Part shown: piece after piece, positions 1 through 8,788 of the stretch
How positions within the stretch are numbered: the stretch's first letter is position 1
Layout: the number at the start of each line of letters is the position of its first letter
Assembly (NCBI GenBank): GCA_963851105.1
Contig: CAWKNP010000002.1
Span: forward strand, 643,364 to 707,363
Length of the DNA: 64,000 nucleotides
Direction of reading: 5' to 3'
Source: DATARN01 sp963851105
GTDB taxonomy: Bacteria; Actinomycetota; Acidimicrobiia; Acidimicrobiales; Palsa-688
Notes under the pieces: generated by a model
The model's database searches: none
Told to the model about the DNA's origin: nothing
Seen by the model: only the letters and a program-made list of their open reading frames with translations
Program-made: the position numbers and the translations under genes

Positions 1-1641
1 TGTGCCGGGGGTTAGGCACGCCAGGGCGGGGCCAAAGGACCTGCTGGCGACTTGCGGCAAGGCAGCGGCGGTCCGCCAGGTCTGGCCGCCGTCCAAAGTG
101 GCGGAGATGGTAATTCCGTTCAGGCCCGGGTACGCGATCAAGCACCTACCGGCGTCTCCGCCGCAGGCGAGTTGGGAGGAGGTCCTGATCGGCGAGCCGA
201 TCGGGTGCTGCGACCACGTGCTCCCAGCGTCGCCGGTCGTCACGGCCACGCCATGGCCGGCGGAGATTCCCAAGGCCAGGCAATGGACGGCGTCGGGGCA
301 GGCGATTGTGGTCAGCATCGGCAGGTCGCCGTTGGTTGGCAGCCGGTTCCATTCCCTCCCTGCGTTACGGGATACGAAGAACACCCCGCTGTTCGCCTTG
401 GTTGTGGAGTCCCAACCCGTCGCGAAGCAAACCAACGTGGTTGTGCAGGCGGCGCCCGAGAGGCGCCAGTTTCCCGCCGGCAGTTGGGCTGCGGACCATG
501 TCGCGCCCCCGTCGAGGCTGAACATTGCTGCCGGTCGGTAACTGGGCGCGCCGCTCGCGGATGGCGGGGTGGTGTCCCCAACGGCCACACAGGCAGTCGA
601 AGGAGCGCACGCCAAAGCCCAGGACAAAAACCTCTGGGCGTTGCCAACGGGCGACCAGCGGGCGCCGCTGTCGGTAGTCGTAATGAGCTGCGGGGTCGCG
701 GCGACGCAACGGCGCTGGTCGACGCAGCCCAACCCGGTCACGAATTGCGCGAGGCTCGTCTCGCCACCTGGGCGCTGAGACGCTTTCGGCAACGGCGTGG
801 CCGTCCAGGTTGTGCCGCCGTCGGTGCTTGTCACGGTGTCAAGAGCACCCACCGCACCGGCCCCCAAAGCCAAGCAGACCATTGCCGTTGGACAGGAGAT
901 GACGCTATAGCCGAAGGCGCCGTCGGATCGGACAACGATACGGGATTCCCAGAAGCCGGGACCCGAAGCCCAACTGGTGACAGCGGCATTGGTCGCGACG
1001 CCATGGCGCGCTGCAACCGGCGCCCCGGCGATAAATGCAATCGTCGCTACCGCCAACAGCGCGCCGCCAACGGCTGGGCGGAGGTTGTGTCGCGCCACGG
1101 TCCAGCCGGCGAGGGCGGTTATGGTGACACCGACGGCGACCAGCAGCGCCTGTACCGAGTCACGTTGAGCGGTGTCGGCTCCTAGTTCTGGGCGGCGGAG
1201 CACGACGCCGACCGCCAGACCGGCGCCGGCCACGCCGAAGCCGCCCACCACGGCTGCGACGACGAAACGAGCTGTTGGCGCAGCCGAGCGCACGGGCTGT
1301 GACCGCCATCGCCGGAACAGCCACGCCGCGATCAGCGCCAACGTCGCTGCCGCGAGCGCCGGTACGAAGAATCCCAATGCGCGGATCCAACCGAAACGCC
1401 ACTGAACGCCCGGCAGAGTGCTTGACCAAAGCCTGCTGGGCCGGTCGGTGACAACCTTTCGGGCTCGGACCGCCACGACCGCCAGGAGCACCACAGCGCC
1501 ACTGGCGGCCATGATCATCCACACAGAACGGGCGACCTGCCACGCAAGCGGGTCGGTCTCGGCCGGGATGTCCGATCCGCCGGACCCCTGCGTGGGCTCC
1601 GTTCTCTCGGCACCGGCCGCTCCGACAGTATCGACCGGCAC
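1..1641 (-). CDS. Membrane protein with extracellular Ycf48/BNR-like repeats (3' end outside window)
   Basis: The minus strand is open from a GTG at 1641, directly preceded by an in-frame TAG, down to base 1, so the C-terminus lies outside the window. The first ~270 residues hold about five hydrophobic segments, including one around ALGFFVPALAAATLALIAAW. The rest is a run of repeats with the pattern 'C..a..C.A.G....' followed by '..DGGTTW', e.g. STDGGTTWTATPLP and FSLDGGATWSAAQLP. That pattern is typical of Ycf48-like and sialidase BNR/Asp-box beta-propellers. I infer a membrane-anchored protein with an outside propeller; ligand unknown. No strong ribosome site precedes the GTG, so a start further in is possible. 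A long plus-strand shadow frame lies in the same register. Confidence 0.75.
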   Translation of the reverse strand, partial: MPVDTVGAAGAERTEPTQGSGGSDIPAETDPLAWQVARSVWMIMAASGAVVLLAVVAVRARKVVTDRPSRLWSSTLPGVQWRFGWIRALGFFVPALAAATLALIAAWLFRRWRSQPVRSAAPTARFVVAAVVGGFGVAGAGLAVGVVLRRPELGADTAQRDSVQALLVAVGVTITALAGWTVARHNLRPAVGGALLAVATIAFIAGAPVAARHGVATNAAVTSWASGPGFWESRIVVRSDGAFGYSVISCPTAMVCLALGAGAVGALDTVTSTDGGTTWTATPLPKASQRPGGETSLAQFVTGLGCVDQRRCVAATPQLITTTDSGARWSPVGNAQRFLSWALACAPSTACVAVGDTTPPSASGAPSYRPAAMFSLDGGATWSAAQLPAGNWRLSGAACTTTLVCFATGWDSTTKANSGVFFVSRNAGREWNRLPTNGDLPMLTTIACPDAVHCLALGISAGHGVAVTTGDAGSTWSQHPIGSPIRTSSQLACGGDAGRCLIAYPGLNGITISATLDGGQTWRTAAALPQVASRSFGPALACLTPGT

Positions 1642-1830
1642 CTAGAAGATATCGACTATTAGCTGCCGATACTTGATGGGATGCAGGAGCGCAGCGCTGC
1701 TCTTGCGTGAGCGGGTCGGTTGGAGCGGTCCGGCACTGGTTGTTGGGAGGAAAGCATCGTGGCGAATAGGCCGGGGGGTCCCGAGCGTTGGGCGGGTTTC
1801 CACAACACGAAGGCTCGGAGGAGGGCCCCC

Positions 1831-1968
1831 GTGGGATCAGAATATGTCGGCGTTGATCTTCATCGTCGGCGCAGCGTGATCGTCCACAAGGACAGTGCGG
1901 GCAAGGTGCTACAACCGTGAGAATCGACAACAGCGCGTTGGCATTGGCTCAGGCGGTGGCCGCGGTGA
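1831..1968 (+). pseudogene. IS110-family transposase, N-terminal remnant
   Basis: A GTG at 1831 preceded by GGAGGAG opens a frame reading EYVGVDLHRRRSVIV, the classic start of IS110-family DEDD recombinases (first catalytic Asp in GVDLH). The frame stops at 1918. In the +1 frame the homology continues as TVRIDNSALALAQAVA up to about 1968, so the remnant carries one frameshift. Everything after the first ~45 residues is missing. The subgroup differs from the complete IS110 transposase at 40878, which begins MIGVDPHKGSH. Confidence 0.7.
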
Positions 1969-1996
1969 CGAATAGGACGAGTCACACCCACAAATA

Positions 1997-2145
1997 TTCA
2001 GCGGTCGGAGTTCGGGTTGTCGGGTAGCGGGTTCAGGCCTAGGCCGAGCATGGTGTTCGGTGCACGGTCGTAACGTGGATTTCTCATCACCGCCGGGGCG
2101 CGGTCGCTGCGACCCCCGGGTCCCGGCCAGACCTGGAGGTGCCCA
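1997..2145 (+). promoter_or_regulatory. Leader of recombinase copy 1, homologous to the leader of copy 2
   Basis: It begins with TTCAGCGGTC (1997-2006). From about 2060 it aligns with the leader of the second recombinase (38940-39020): both read TTCTCATCA.CGCCGGGG, then CGGTCGCTGCG, and end with GGAGGTG before the ATG. Paired conservation of non-coding and coding sequence suggests that the unit of duplication is gene plus leader. Confidence 0.5.
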
Positions 2146-3063
2146 ATGACCAGCCCTGCCCCATCCACCGCCGTCGTCGTCGTCGACCCGACGTTCAGCG
2201 ATCCCGAACGCTTCGCCCTGGCCGGCTTCCTGGCCGGCTACCGGGGTCTTACCCGCGACGCCTATACCCTCGACCTACGCCAGTTCGCCGTGTGGTGTGA
2301 ACGCCGTCAGCTTCGTCTGTTCAACGTGCGCCGAGCCGACATCGAATGCTTCGGCCGCGACCTCGAATCCGCCGGCCGGTCCCGGGCCACCGTGGCCCGC
2401 CGGTTGTGCACCGTGGCGGGCTTCTACCGCTACGCGGTGGAGGAGGAACTCCTCGACCACTCCCCGGCGGTCCATGTCCGCCGACCCCGCCTCGACTACG
2501 AGTCCCACGCCACCGGACTGGACCGCAACGAGGTCGGCGCCTTGCTGGTCGCAGCCGGGCTCGGCCCCGCGGCCGAGCACGCCCTCATCTCGCTGCTGGC
2601 GCTCAACGGGTTGCGGGTCTCCGAGGCCACCGGGGCCAACATCGAAGCCATGGGCCTCGAGCGCGGCCATCGGACGCTGACCATCTTGCGCAAAGGCGGC
2701 AAGGTGGTGACCATCCCGTTGGCGCCGCGCACCGCCCGGGCCATCGACCTGGCCATCGGGGAACGCTGCGACGGGCCGATCTTCCTGGCCGGCGACGGGC
2801 GCCGCCTCGACCGTCACGGCGCCGGTCGGATCGTTCGCCGGGTGGCTCGGCGGGCCGGGATCACCAAGCAGGTCGGCCCCCACACTTTGAGGCATGCCTT
2901 TATCACCGCCGCTCTCGACGCCGGGGTGCCGCTGCGAGACGTGCAGGAGGCGGCGTCGCACGCCGACCCGCGCACCACCATGCGCTACGACCGGGCCCGG
3001 GTGTCACTCGACCGCCACGCCACCTACATTGTGGCCGCCTTCATCGCCGGCGCCGCCCGCTGA
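2146..3063 (+). CDS. Tyrosine recombinase / phage-type integrase (copy 1)
   Basis: A 305-residue tyrosine site-specific recombinase. The N-terminal SAM-like core-binding domain covers about residues 20-110. The catalytic domain shows the full set: Arg157 in GLRVSEA, the Lys beta-hairpin in LRKGGKVV, His246-x-x-Arg249 in HTLRH, His272 in ASHADP, and the nucleophile Tyr281 in MRYDRAR. Length and layout match XerC/XerD-like enzymes. ATG 2146 follows GGAGGTG at good spacing. A second gene at 39021-39938 is the same length and nearly identical in protein, with many synonymous differences. The pair therefore looks like an older duplication, or two insertions of one element, both apparently active. 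No tRNA or phage genes are adjacent. Confidence 0.93.
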   Translation: MTSPAPSTAVVVVDPTFSDPERFALAGFLAGYRGLTRDAYTLDLRQFAVWCERRQLRLFNVRRADIECFGRDLESAGRSRATVARRLCTVAGFYRYAVEEELLDHSPAVHVRRPRLDYESHATGLDRNEVGALLVAAGLGPAAEHALISLLALNGLRVSEATGANIEAMGLERGHRTLTILRKGGKVVTIPLAPRTARAIDLAIGERCDGPIFLAGDGRRLDRHGAGRIVRRVARRAGITKQVGPHTLRHAFITAALDAGVPLRDVQEAASHADPRTTMRYDRARVSLDRHATYIVAAFIAGAAR

Positions 3064-3218
3064 GCACCCGGCCGTCTGGGTCCGCCGCGACGGCTCAGCA
3101 GTCTGGGGCCGCCGCGGCAGCGCAGCACCGTCGCTCGGTATCGCTGGCTGCACTTGGCCTCCGCCGACCTCGGTGTTTCAGATAGGGCATTCTGTCGTCG
3201 TAGCACCGCCCGTGGGAC

Positions 3219-4055
3219 TCAAGCGTCGTGGTGGCGAAGGACGAATGCACCGGCGCAGATGGCGGCGGCGGCGTAGAGGAAGAAGACGCCGATGCCCTGC
3301 CACGGCGTGAGCAGGGTGGGATCCGGGATGGTGGTGATGGCCTGAGTGCCGGCCACCATGGGTAGGTAGCGGAACACGTCGTTGTACAGCGATGCTGGCA
3401 GGGCCGCAGCGATGGCGGGCAGTACGAGCAGAAGTCCAAACAATGTGGCGATGGCACCTGCGGTATTGCGGATGAGGAACCCAAGTCCGACGCCGAGCAG
3501 GCCGACCACCGTGAGATACAAGGCGCCGCCGAGTACGGCGCGGGCCGCACCAGGAGAGCTCAGCGCGACGCCGATGTGAGCGCTGCGGAGCATGGCCTGG
3601 CCGCCGAGGAACGCGGCCAGACTGGCGACTCCGCCGACGACGAATGCAGTGAAGGTGAAGACGAACGCCTTGGCCCAGAGCATGGGCAGGCGCTTGGGGA
3701 CGGCAGCCACGCTGGCGCGGATCATGCCCGTGGCGTACTCGCCGGTGATCATCAACACCCCGAGGACGCCGATAGGAAGCTGGGCGAGGTAGATGCCACG
3801 CAAACTGACGAGGGTCGAGTCAAAATGGGGCCCAGGGCCGAAACCGTGTTGGTTGAAGTCGTTGGCCCGTAGGGCGCTGATAAGCACGCCGAGACCGACG
3901 GTCAAGGCCACCGCGGCCAGCAGGGCAAAAACCGTGGACCGCAGCGAGCGGAGTTTGATCCACTCCGAAACGACCACCCGGGCCTGGGTCACGCCGGGCC
4001 CCGCCGCCGCGTGGGTATGGCTCGTTGTCGTCGGGTCCGCCGCGGTTACGGTCAT
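3219..4055 (-). CDS. ABC-2 type transporter permease
   Basis: A 278-residue integral membrane subunit of an ABC-2 exporter, with about six hydrophobic segments: one near residue 42 (TVFALLAAVALTVGLGVLI), three in the middle and two at the C-terminus. EWIKLRSLRSTVFALL is the usual start of actinobacterial ABC-2 permeases that pair with DrrA-like ATPases. The start ATG overlaps the stop of the upstream ATPase gene by ATGA, so the two are translationally coupled and should form one exporter. Cargo cannot be read from sequence; relatives export antibiotics or lipids, or serve as uncharacterised bacitracin/nisin-type pumps. Confidence 0.9.
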   Translation of the reverse strand: MTVTAADPTTTSHTHAAAGPGVTQARVVVSEWIKLRSLRSTVFALLAAVALTVGLGVLISALRANDFNQHGFGPGPHFDSTLVSLRGIYLAQLPIGVLGVLMITGEYATGMIRASVAAVPKRLPMLWAKAFVFTFTAFVVGGVASLAAFLGGQAMLRSAHIGVALSSPGAARAVLGGALYLTVVGLLGVGLGFLIRNTAGAIATLFGLLLVLPAIAAALPASLYNDVFRYLPMVAGTQAITTIPDPTLLTPWQGIGVFFLYAAAAICAGAFVLRHHDA

Positions 4056-4996
4056 CGCCTCGCCCCCTCCGCGCCGACCAGGTCGCCCCCGCCTTCGTTG
4101 GGCGCGAACTCAAGAGCGTCCCGGGTGATCTCCATGAAGGCCTCCTCAAGCGAGGCCTGCTGGGGGATGAGCTCAATCAAGGCGATCCCGGCCTGCGCCG
4201 CTACCATTCCGATCTCCTCACTGTCGAGACCCGACACCTGGACCATGTCGGGCCCTTCTGTCGTAATCGCGACCCGGTCACGCACGAGCAGTGCCGCCAG
4301 CCGAGACGCCTCCCTCGTGCGGACCCTGACGATGTCCCGCGATGCCATCTGGGTCAGTTCGGCCACACCAATGTCGGCGATGAGACGTCCCCGGCCGATG
4401 ACGACGAGATGCGAGGCGGTCTGTGCCATCTCGCTCATCAAGTGAGAGGACACGAAGATGGTGCGGCCCTCGGCGGCCAGCGACTTGAGCAGGTTTCGGA
4501 TCCAGAGGATTCCCTCGGGATCCAAGCCGTTGACCGGCTCGTCCAGAATCAGCGTCCCCGGGTCGCCGAGCAACGCTGAGGCAATCCCGAGCCGCTGACC
4601 CATGCCAAGCGAGAACCCCCCGACCCGCTTGGACGCCACATCGGTCAGCCCCACCAGATCTATGACCTCTTCGACCCGCCGCCGGGGTATCCCCGTCGTG
4701 GCGGCCAAAGCCAACAGATGATTGCGGGCGGACCGACCGGTGTGGATAGCCCGGGCTTCGAGCAGGGCTCCCACCTCCCGCAGCGGGGCGGCGAGATCAG
4801 CGTAGCTTTTCCCCCCGATTGTCACGCTGCCCTTCGTTGGAGCGTCGAGGCCGAGCACCATGCGCATGGTGGTGGATTTTCCCGCGCCGTTGGGTCCGAG
4901 GAAACCGGTCACCTGGCCCGGGCGGACCGTAAAGGTGAGATCGTCCACGGCCAGCCTGTCCCCATACCGTTTTGTCAGTCCGCGGGCTTCGATCAT
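4052..4996 (-). CDS. ABC transporter ATP-binding protein (DrrA/CcmA-like)
   Basis: A 314-residue ATPase. Walker A is GPNGAGKST at residues 34-42, followed by the ABC signature region FSLGMGQRLGIA, Walker B LILDEPVNGLD and the switch His in FVSSHLMSE. A C-terminal ~90-residue extension ends in LEEAFMEIT, as in DrrA-type exporters. An upstream in-frame start exists at 5026, but ATG 4996 is preceded by GGAAGG at good spacing and begins right at the conserved domain (MIEARGLTKRYG), so I chose it. It is the first gene of a two-gene operon with the permease at 3219-4055. Confidence 0.92.
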   Translation of the reverse strand: MIEARGLTKRYGDRLAVDDLTFTVRPGQVTGFLGPNGAGKSTTMRMVLGLDAPTKGSVTIGGKSYADLAAPLREVGALLEARAIHTGRSARNHLLALAATTGIPRRRVEEVIDLVGLTDVASKRVGGFSLGMGQRLGIASALLGDPGTLILDEPVNGLDPEGILWIRNLLKSLAAEGRTIFVSSHLMSEMAQTASHLVVIGRGRLIADIGVAELTQMASRDIVRVRTREASRLAALLVRDRVAITTEGPDMVQVSGLDSEEIGMVAAQAGIALIELIPQQASLEEAFMEITRDALEFAPNEGGGDLVGAEGARR

Positions 4997-5187
4997 GTCG
5001 TCAACCTTCCGAACGGCTCCACCCAAACGCTAGAGCCAAGGGCAGGGAGGAATCGTCCGCCCCGAGGTTGAAATCCCGGACCCCCTCCTCATCCTTCCGA
5101 TGGATCGATTCCGCCGCCAGAAACCCCCCCCGCTCATCTTTTCCCACCGGGCTAAAGGGTTGCTGGTCGGCTGCCGATCAGCCTTGG

Positions 5188-6309
5188 GTGCCGCGTCTTC
5201 CATTGGTCGCTGGGCTTGCCGTGGCCGGCGTCCTGGCCGCGTGCGCCGGGGCATCAAGCCGTGCGGGCGCCGCCCACCCCGGGCTCGCGGGCACGGCGCC
5301 GGTGATCGCAGCCGCCCAGACCACGGCGGCCGCGCTCGGCGAGACCGCAGCGATGTCGGTCCGCTCAACGCAGCCGCCGCCTTCGACCGCGCGGCGAGCA
5401 ACCCAAGCGGTGCCGCCGCTACCAACGCCGCGACAAACGGGGGCGTCAACTGCGAACGCCAGGACGGGTTCGAACGCAAGCGGCCCGACTACGACAATGG
5501 CTTCGCTCGGCGCGTGCGGGGGTGTCACCATCGCCAAGGCGAATGGGGGCATGTGGCAATGCTCGTTCGACGACGAGTTCAGCGGTACCACGCTCAACAC
5601 CCGAAACTGGGTCGTCCAGCAGACCGCGACCAGCGGTTATACCAACGGCAGCGGCTCCGGCACCGTCTGCTACCTGAACAGCCCGAACAACGTCTCGGTC
5701 TCCGGCGGATACCTGAACCTGACCGTCCGCAAGGAATCCCACGCCCTTACCTGCCCCTATCCCGGTGGCAACTTCACCACCCAGTACACCAGTGGGATGG
5801 TCTCGTCCTACGGCTTGTTCAGCCAGGCCTTCGGGCGCTTCGAGGTCAGCGCCAAGCTCCCGGCGGCGACGACGAAGGGCCTCCAGGAGACGTTATGGCT
5901 GTGGCCGTCCAACGATGTCAAATACGGCGCATGGCCGGGCTCGGGCGAGATCGACTTTGCCGAGTTCTACAGCCAATATCCAACGCTCGACGTCCCCTAC
6001 ATCCACTACAACGCGGCTAAGCCGGACCCGAATGTGACGGCATACAACTGCGCGATCGCCAACGAGAGCCAGTTTCACACCTATGGCGTCGAGTGGACAT
6101 CGTCATCGATCACGATCCTCTACGACGGCAAGACCTGCCTCGTCGACCAATGGCACCCGGCGGCGCCACTGGTCGCGCCCCAGCCGTTCAACCAGCCATT
6201 CCTCATCGCGCTTACCCAGGCGCTGGGTATCGGCACCAACGCCTATGTTGCCGGCGTGACGCCGCTTCCGGCGACCACGCAGATCGATTGGGTCCGCGCC
6301 TGGAAGTAG
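5188..6309 (+). CDS. Secreted/lipoprotein glycoside hydrolase family 16
   Basis: The catalytic domain shows the GH16 signature GSGEIDFAEFY with Glu254 (nucleophile), Asp256 and Glu259 (acid/base), numbering from GTG 5188. A conserved start (SFDDEFSGTTLNTRNWVV) and end (QIDWVRAW) are also family-typical. GH16 enzymes cut beta-1,3 or beta-1,4 glucans or galactans outside the cell; the substrate here is not determinable. From GTG 5188 the N-terminus is a lipoprotein-like signal with lipobox LAAC (Cys19), then ~100 residues of low-complexity Ala/Thr/Ser/Pro linker. The frame is open back to 4972, into the divergent ABC operon, so the start is not certain. Confidence 0.85.
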   Translation: MPRLPLVAGLAVAGVLAACAGASSRAGAAHPGLAGTAPVIAAAQTTAAALGETAAMSVRSTQPPPSTARRATQAVPPLPTPRQTGASTANARTGSNASGPTTTMASLGACGGVTIAKANGGMWQCSFDDEFSGTTLNTRNWVVQQTATSGYTNGSGSGTVCYLNSPNNVSVSGGYLNLTVRKESHALTCPYPGGNFTTQYTSGMVSSYGLFSQAFGRFEVSAKLPAATTKGLQETLWLWPSNDVKYGAWPGSGEIDFAEFYSQYPTLDVPYIHYNAAKPDPNVTAYNCAIANESQFHTYGVEWTSSSITILYDGKTCLVDQWHPAAPLVAPQPFNQPFLIALTQALGIGTNAYVAGVTPLPATTQIDWVRAWK

Positions 6310-6461
6310 TCGGCGGCGACACGCTGAGATCCGCCCGCGTGACTAGGCGGAAATGACTCGAACGTGTCATTGCCCAATCGCATGGCGGCGGCTCACAGTG
6401 CAGACCTGGACAGGCGCTGGCTTCGGGCTGTCGCCGTATCGGCGCGGTCGTCCTTGAGCTA

Positions 6462-6827
6462 GGTCTCACCTGTGGCATCACCGCTACTGCGCATCTGGCG
6501 CTGGCGGCCCCGCTGCCCACGGTTCTGGCCCCGTCGAGCGGCGGGCCGGTTGTACTACCGACCTATTGGGTGGTATCGCTCCCGGTACCGACAGCTGCCG
6601 ACCCTGTCACAAGCCAGCAACTCGTCTATCAGGCATTAAGCGCCGGCGTGGCCGTCAGCACTGAACGGCCCCGGGTGTACCTGGTCTTCTGGGGTTCCCA
6701 GTGGGGGACCGGGTCGCCTTGCACGGCTGGTCTTCTCGTCAACGGCGAAGTAATCGCCGATCGGTTGCTCACAGGCCCAAGTCCTCCTTGGCGGGCTATG
6801 GTCGGACGGATTGCAGGAGAGGAGTAG
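6462..6827 (+). pseudogene. Truncated exported protein of the 'VYLVFWGSQWG' family
   Basis: The frame reads a hydrophobic signal-like stretch (LTCGITATAHLALAAP), a Pro/Ser-rich segment and then RVYLVFWGSQWGTGS. That motif marks the start of the mature domain of a family of large secreted actinobacterial proteins, often annotated as putative peptidases. Only about 35 residues follow before the stop at 6827, where the family normally continues for several hundred. A GTG at 6570 gives an 85-residue frame, but the signal-like part lies upstream of it without an evident start. I read this as the 5' remnant of a lost gene. Confidence 0.45.
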
Positions 6828-6831
6828 CTCC

Positions 6832-7224
6832 TTGGCAGAGTTCCCGGCGATCGCACATGTCGCTCTCACGGTCAGCGACCTTGACCGCAGCCGCAAGTGG
6901 TATCAGCGACTTTTCGGTTCAGATCCAGTCCTTGACCAGAACACCGGTCCGTTTCACCAGGTTGTTTGGTCGGTGAGTGGAGGTCTTGTGGCCATTAATT
7001 GGTTCCCCGACGTGCACTGTTCTGAGCCGTTCGATGAGCGCCGTCCGGGACTCGATCATTTGTCCTTCGCATGTTCCAGTCGATCCGAACTCGAAGCTTG
7101 GGAACGACGCCTCGATGAACTGAACGTCCCGAATGGAGGGGTCGTTGAAGCCAGCTACGGCTTAGTGCTGTCGTTTCGCGACCCGGACAACATCGCTCTG
7201 GAGTTCTTCGCTTCCCTGGGCTAG
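6832..7224 (+). CDS. VOC (glyoxalase/bleomycin-resistance) family protein
   Basis: A 130-residue vicinal-oxygen-chelate protein made of two beta-alpha-beta-beta-beta halves. The first half starts AHVALTVSDLDRSRKWYQRLFG and the second GLDHLSFACSSRSELEAW. The C-terminal ending FRDPDNIALEFFA supplies the usual metal-ligand Glu, and the His in AHVAL and GLDHL are the other likely ligands. The family includes dioxygenases, isomerases and resistance proteins; which applies here is open. I chose TTG 6832 because AGGAGAGGAG lies directly upstream; another TTG at 6811 is weaker. It begins within a few bases of the stop of the preceding remnant. Confidence 0.85.
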   Translation: MAEFPAIAHVALTVSDLDRSRKWYQRLFGSDPVLDQNTGPFHQVVWSVSGGLVAINWFPDVHCSEPFDERRPGLDHLSFACSSRSELEAWERRLDELNVPNGGVVEASYGLVLSFRDPDNIALEFFASLG

Positions 7225-7366
7225 GCGGGCCTCTGGAGAATCGGTCCTTCGACGGTCTCAGTCCGCGGCGGACGGCCAATCCAACGTGAACGGACGCCAG
7301 ACGTATGGAGGGGTCCAGAATGCGAGCGCATTCAGATACCGCCCTACTCCTTCGGGCATGCCCCGG

Positions 7367-7437
7367 TTCGGCGGTCGGTTGTGCTTCTGCGGGCAGGTCC
7401 CGCGAGTTACCGGGTCGCCGCGCGGTCGCGTCCAGCC
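7367..7437 (+). repeat. Dispersed repeat B, copy 1
   Basis: About 70 bases beginning TTCGGCGGTC and containing CTGCGGGCAGGTCCCGCG, with a small hairpin (GCGGG / CCCGC, 5-nt loop). The same sequence occurs at 38869-38938 just upstream of recombinase copy 2, differing by a few substitutions and single-base indels. Here it fuses directly to the truncated nucleotidyltransferase frame and supplies its GTG start. Confidence 0.65.
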
Positions 7438-7830
7438 ACTCTGGCGGTCGATGACGTCTTAGAGGGATTGAAGATTGACGGTCGCCGGCTGGAACCGCGC
7501 CACCTCCTCGGGTCGTCGATCGCGATCGGTCTCGTGACGTCCGTCGGGAGGGTCGACGTTGTGCTCCAACCAAGAGGCTTCGAGGGCGGTTACGCCGAAC
7601 TGGTCGGCTCGGCTGTCACGGTTGACGTCGACGGCATGACGGTCCAAGTCGGTGCCCTCGCTGACCTCCTCACCTCCAAGCAGCTTCTCGGTCGGGAGAA
7701 AGATATGGAGCATCTCCCGCTACTCGAGGCACGCTGCGCCGAGCTGGGTCATGAAGGGGCTCCTCGGCTTGGTCGTCGTCCACCTGGCCGCGACCGCGAC
7801 CGCGACCGCGGTCTCGACCTGGGCCTGTGA
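7381..7830 (+). pseudogene. Nucleotidyltransferase-fold protein, 5'-truncated and fused to repeat B
   Basis: Residues ~25-125 of the 149-residue frame match the C-terminal half of small nucleotidyltransferase-fold proteins: a central RVDVVLQPRGFEGGYAELV, then VQVGALADLLTSKQLLGREKD followed by MEHLPLLEA. The N-terminal part with the GSxG and first Asp ligands is absent. Residues 1-22 are encoded by dispersed repeat B, so the original 5' end has been replaced. The last ~30 residues are Arg/Asp-rich from a CGCGAC tandem run near 7790-7812. Probably non-functional. Confidence 0.55.
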
Positions 7831-7998
7831 CCGCCGAGCGGACACATTCGACGAGGCGTCGCCGCCAATCGCTATCCGGAGAACGTAGCTGCTGATCCTG
7901 ACAGCTCAGCGACCAGCGGGGACACCGACATTCTGGCGCGTCGCCCCAACGTCTCAGCGGTTCCTGACGGGTCGCGTCACAAGGAAAGTTGTTGGTTG

Positions 7999-8021
7999 AT
8001 GCTAGCAGCCACTGCTAGCAT
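7999..8021. promoter_or_regulatory. Palindromic operator of the CcdA/MazF-type operon
   Basis: A perfect inverted repeat, ATGCTAGCA and TGCTAGCAT, separated by five bases (GCCAC). It ends six bases before the antitoxin ATG at 8028. No ribosome site fits between, so the transcript may be leaderless. The position suits autorepression by the ribbon-helix-helix-like antitoxin. Confidence 0.65.
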
Positions 8022-8027
8022 CGAAGT

Positions 8028-8234
8028 ATGGCGTCGCGCACCACATTCACGCTCGATGACGAACTGGCCCGGCGTGCCCGCGAGCTGGGGATCAACGTCT
8101 CAGCGGCAGCCCGCCAAGGGGTCGCTGACGCGGTGCGTGCCGCGATGGCTCGGGCGGATCGAGAGGCATATCTTCGGCATCCCGAGAACCCCGACCCATT
8201 CTGGACTGACGCTGAAGCCTGGAGCGAGGAGTGA
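8028..8234 (+). CDS. CcdA/VapB-like antitoxin
   Basis: A 68-residue protein with an N-terminal ribbon-helix-helix-like segment (RTTFTLDDELARRARELGINVSAAAR) and an acidic, aromatic tail (NPDPFWTDAEAWSEE) of the kind that wraps the toxin. This matches the CcdA/VapB style of type II antitoxin. The stop overlaps the toxin GTG by four bases (GTGA), and a palindrome lies just upstream of the start, so antitoxin and toxin form an autoregulated operon. Confidence 0.8.
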   Translation: MASRTTFTLDDELARRARELGINVSAAARQGVADAVRAAMARADREAYLRHPENPDPFWTDAEAWSEE

Positions 8235-8539
8235 GGCGCGGGGAGCTCTGGTTGGCCCACGTTGGTCGCAAGAGGCGACCCGTCCTGGTATTGACTCGGT
8301 CGGAGGTCATCGAAGTACGAAAGCTGGTCACGGTCGCAGAAATCACAACGTCCATTCGCGGCTTGGCCGCCGAGGTTGATTTGGACCACGTCGACGTTGG
8401 GCTTAATCGACCTTCGGTCATCAACTGCGACGGCCTCCACACCGTCGAGCAAGCAACGCTCAGCGGTCCGATTGGGCGCGTCGGCGACGACACAATGCGA
8501 AGGGTCTGTTCCGCAGTCAGCTACGCCATCGGTTGTTGA
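8231..8539 (+). CDS. MazF/PemK-family endoribonuclease toxin
   Basis: A 102-residue MazF/PemK fold protein. It opens with the signature MRRGELWLAHVGRKRRPVLVL (the ligand loop and RP.L motif). Later motifs are VTVAEITTSIRGLAAEVDL and RPSVINCDGLHTVEQATLSGPIG, which in the family carry the catalytic Arg and Ser/Thr. The family cleaves mRNA at short sequence motifs. It overlaps the antitoxin gene by four bases. Pairing a CcdA-like antitoxin with a MazF toxin is a known combination in actinobacteria. Confidence 0.88.
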   Translation: MRRGELWLAHVGRKRRPVLVLTRSEVIEVRKLVTVAEITTSIRGLAAEVDLDHVDVGLNRPSVINCDGLHTVEQATLSGPIGRVGDDTMRRVCSAVSYAIGC

Positions 8540-8788
8540 CCGACGTGCTGTGGGGGGCTCGCGAGGCGAGTTCGGCCGCCTACCTGCCGTTGTGAGCCAG
8601 TCCGCTGTCCCGCCGCGACCACGCCAGAGCCGATACGCGCGGCCCGGTGCCGACGAGGCTGGCCTCTGATGCCACCCAGATGAGTAGATATGCCGGGATC
8701 GGGTTCCGCGGCCTGCCAGGTCCTGCGAAGCCCTTCAGGTTGCGTGGGACACGAACATTCCGCGGAGTCAAGCCGACAGCGTCAATAC

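Noticed and set aside
52..1185. A 377-codon plus-strand open frame
   Set aside because: It is the antisense shadow, in the same register, of the Ycf48-like gene on the minus strand; its protein has no domain pattern.
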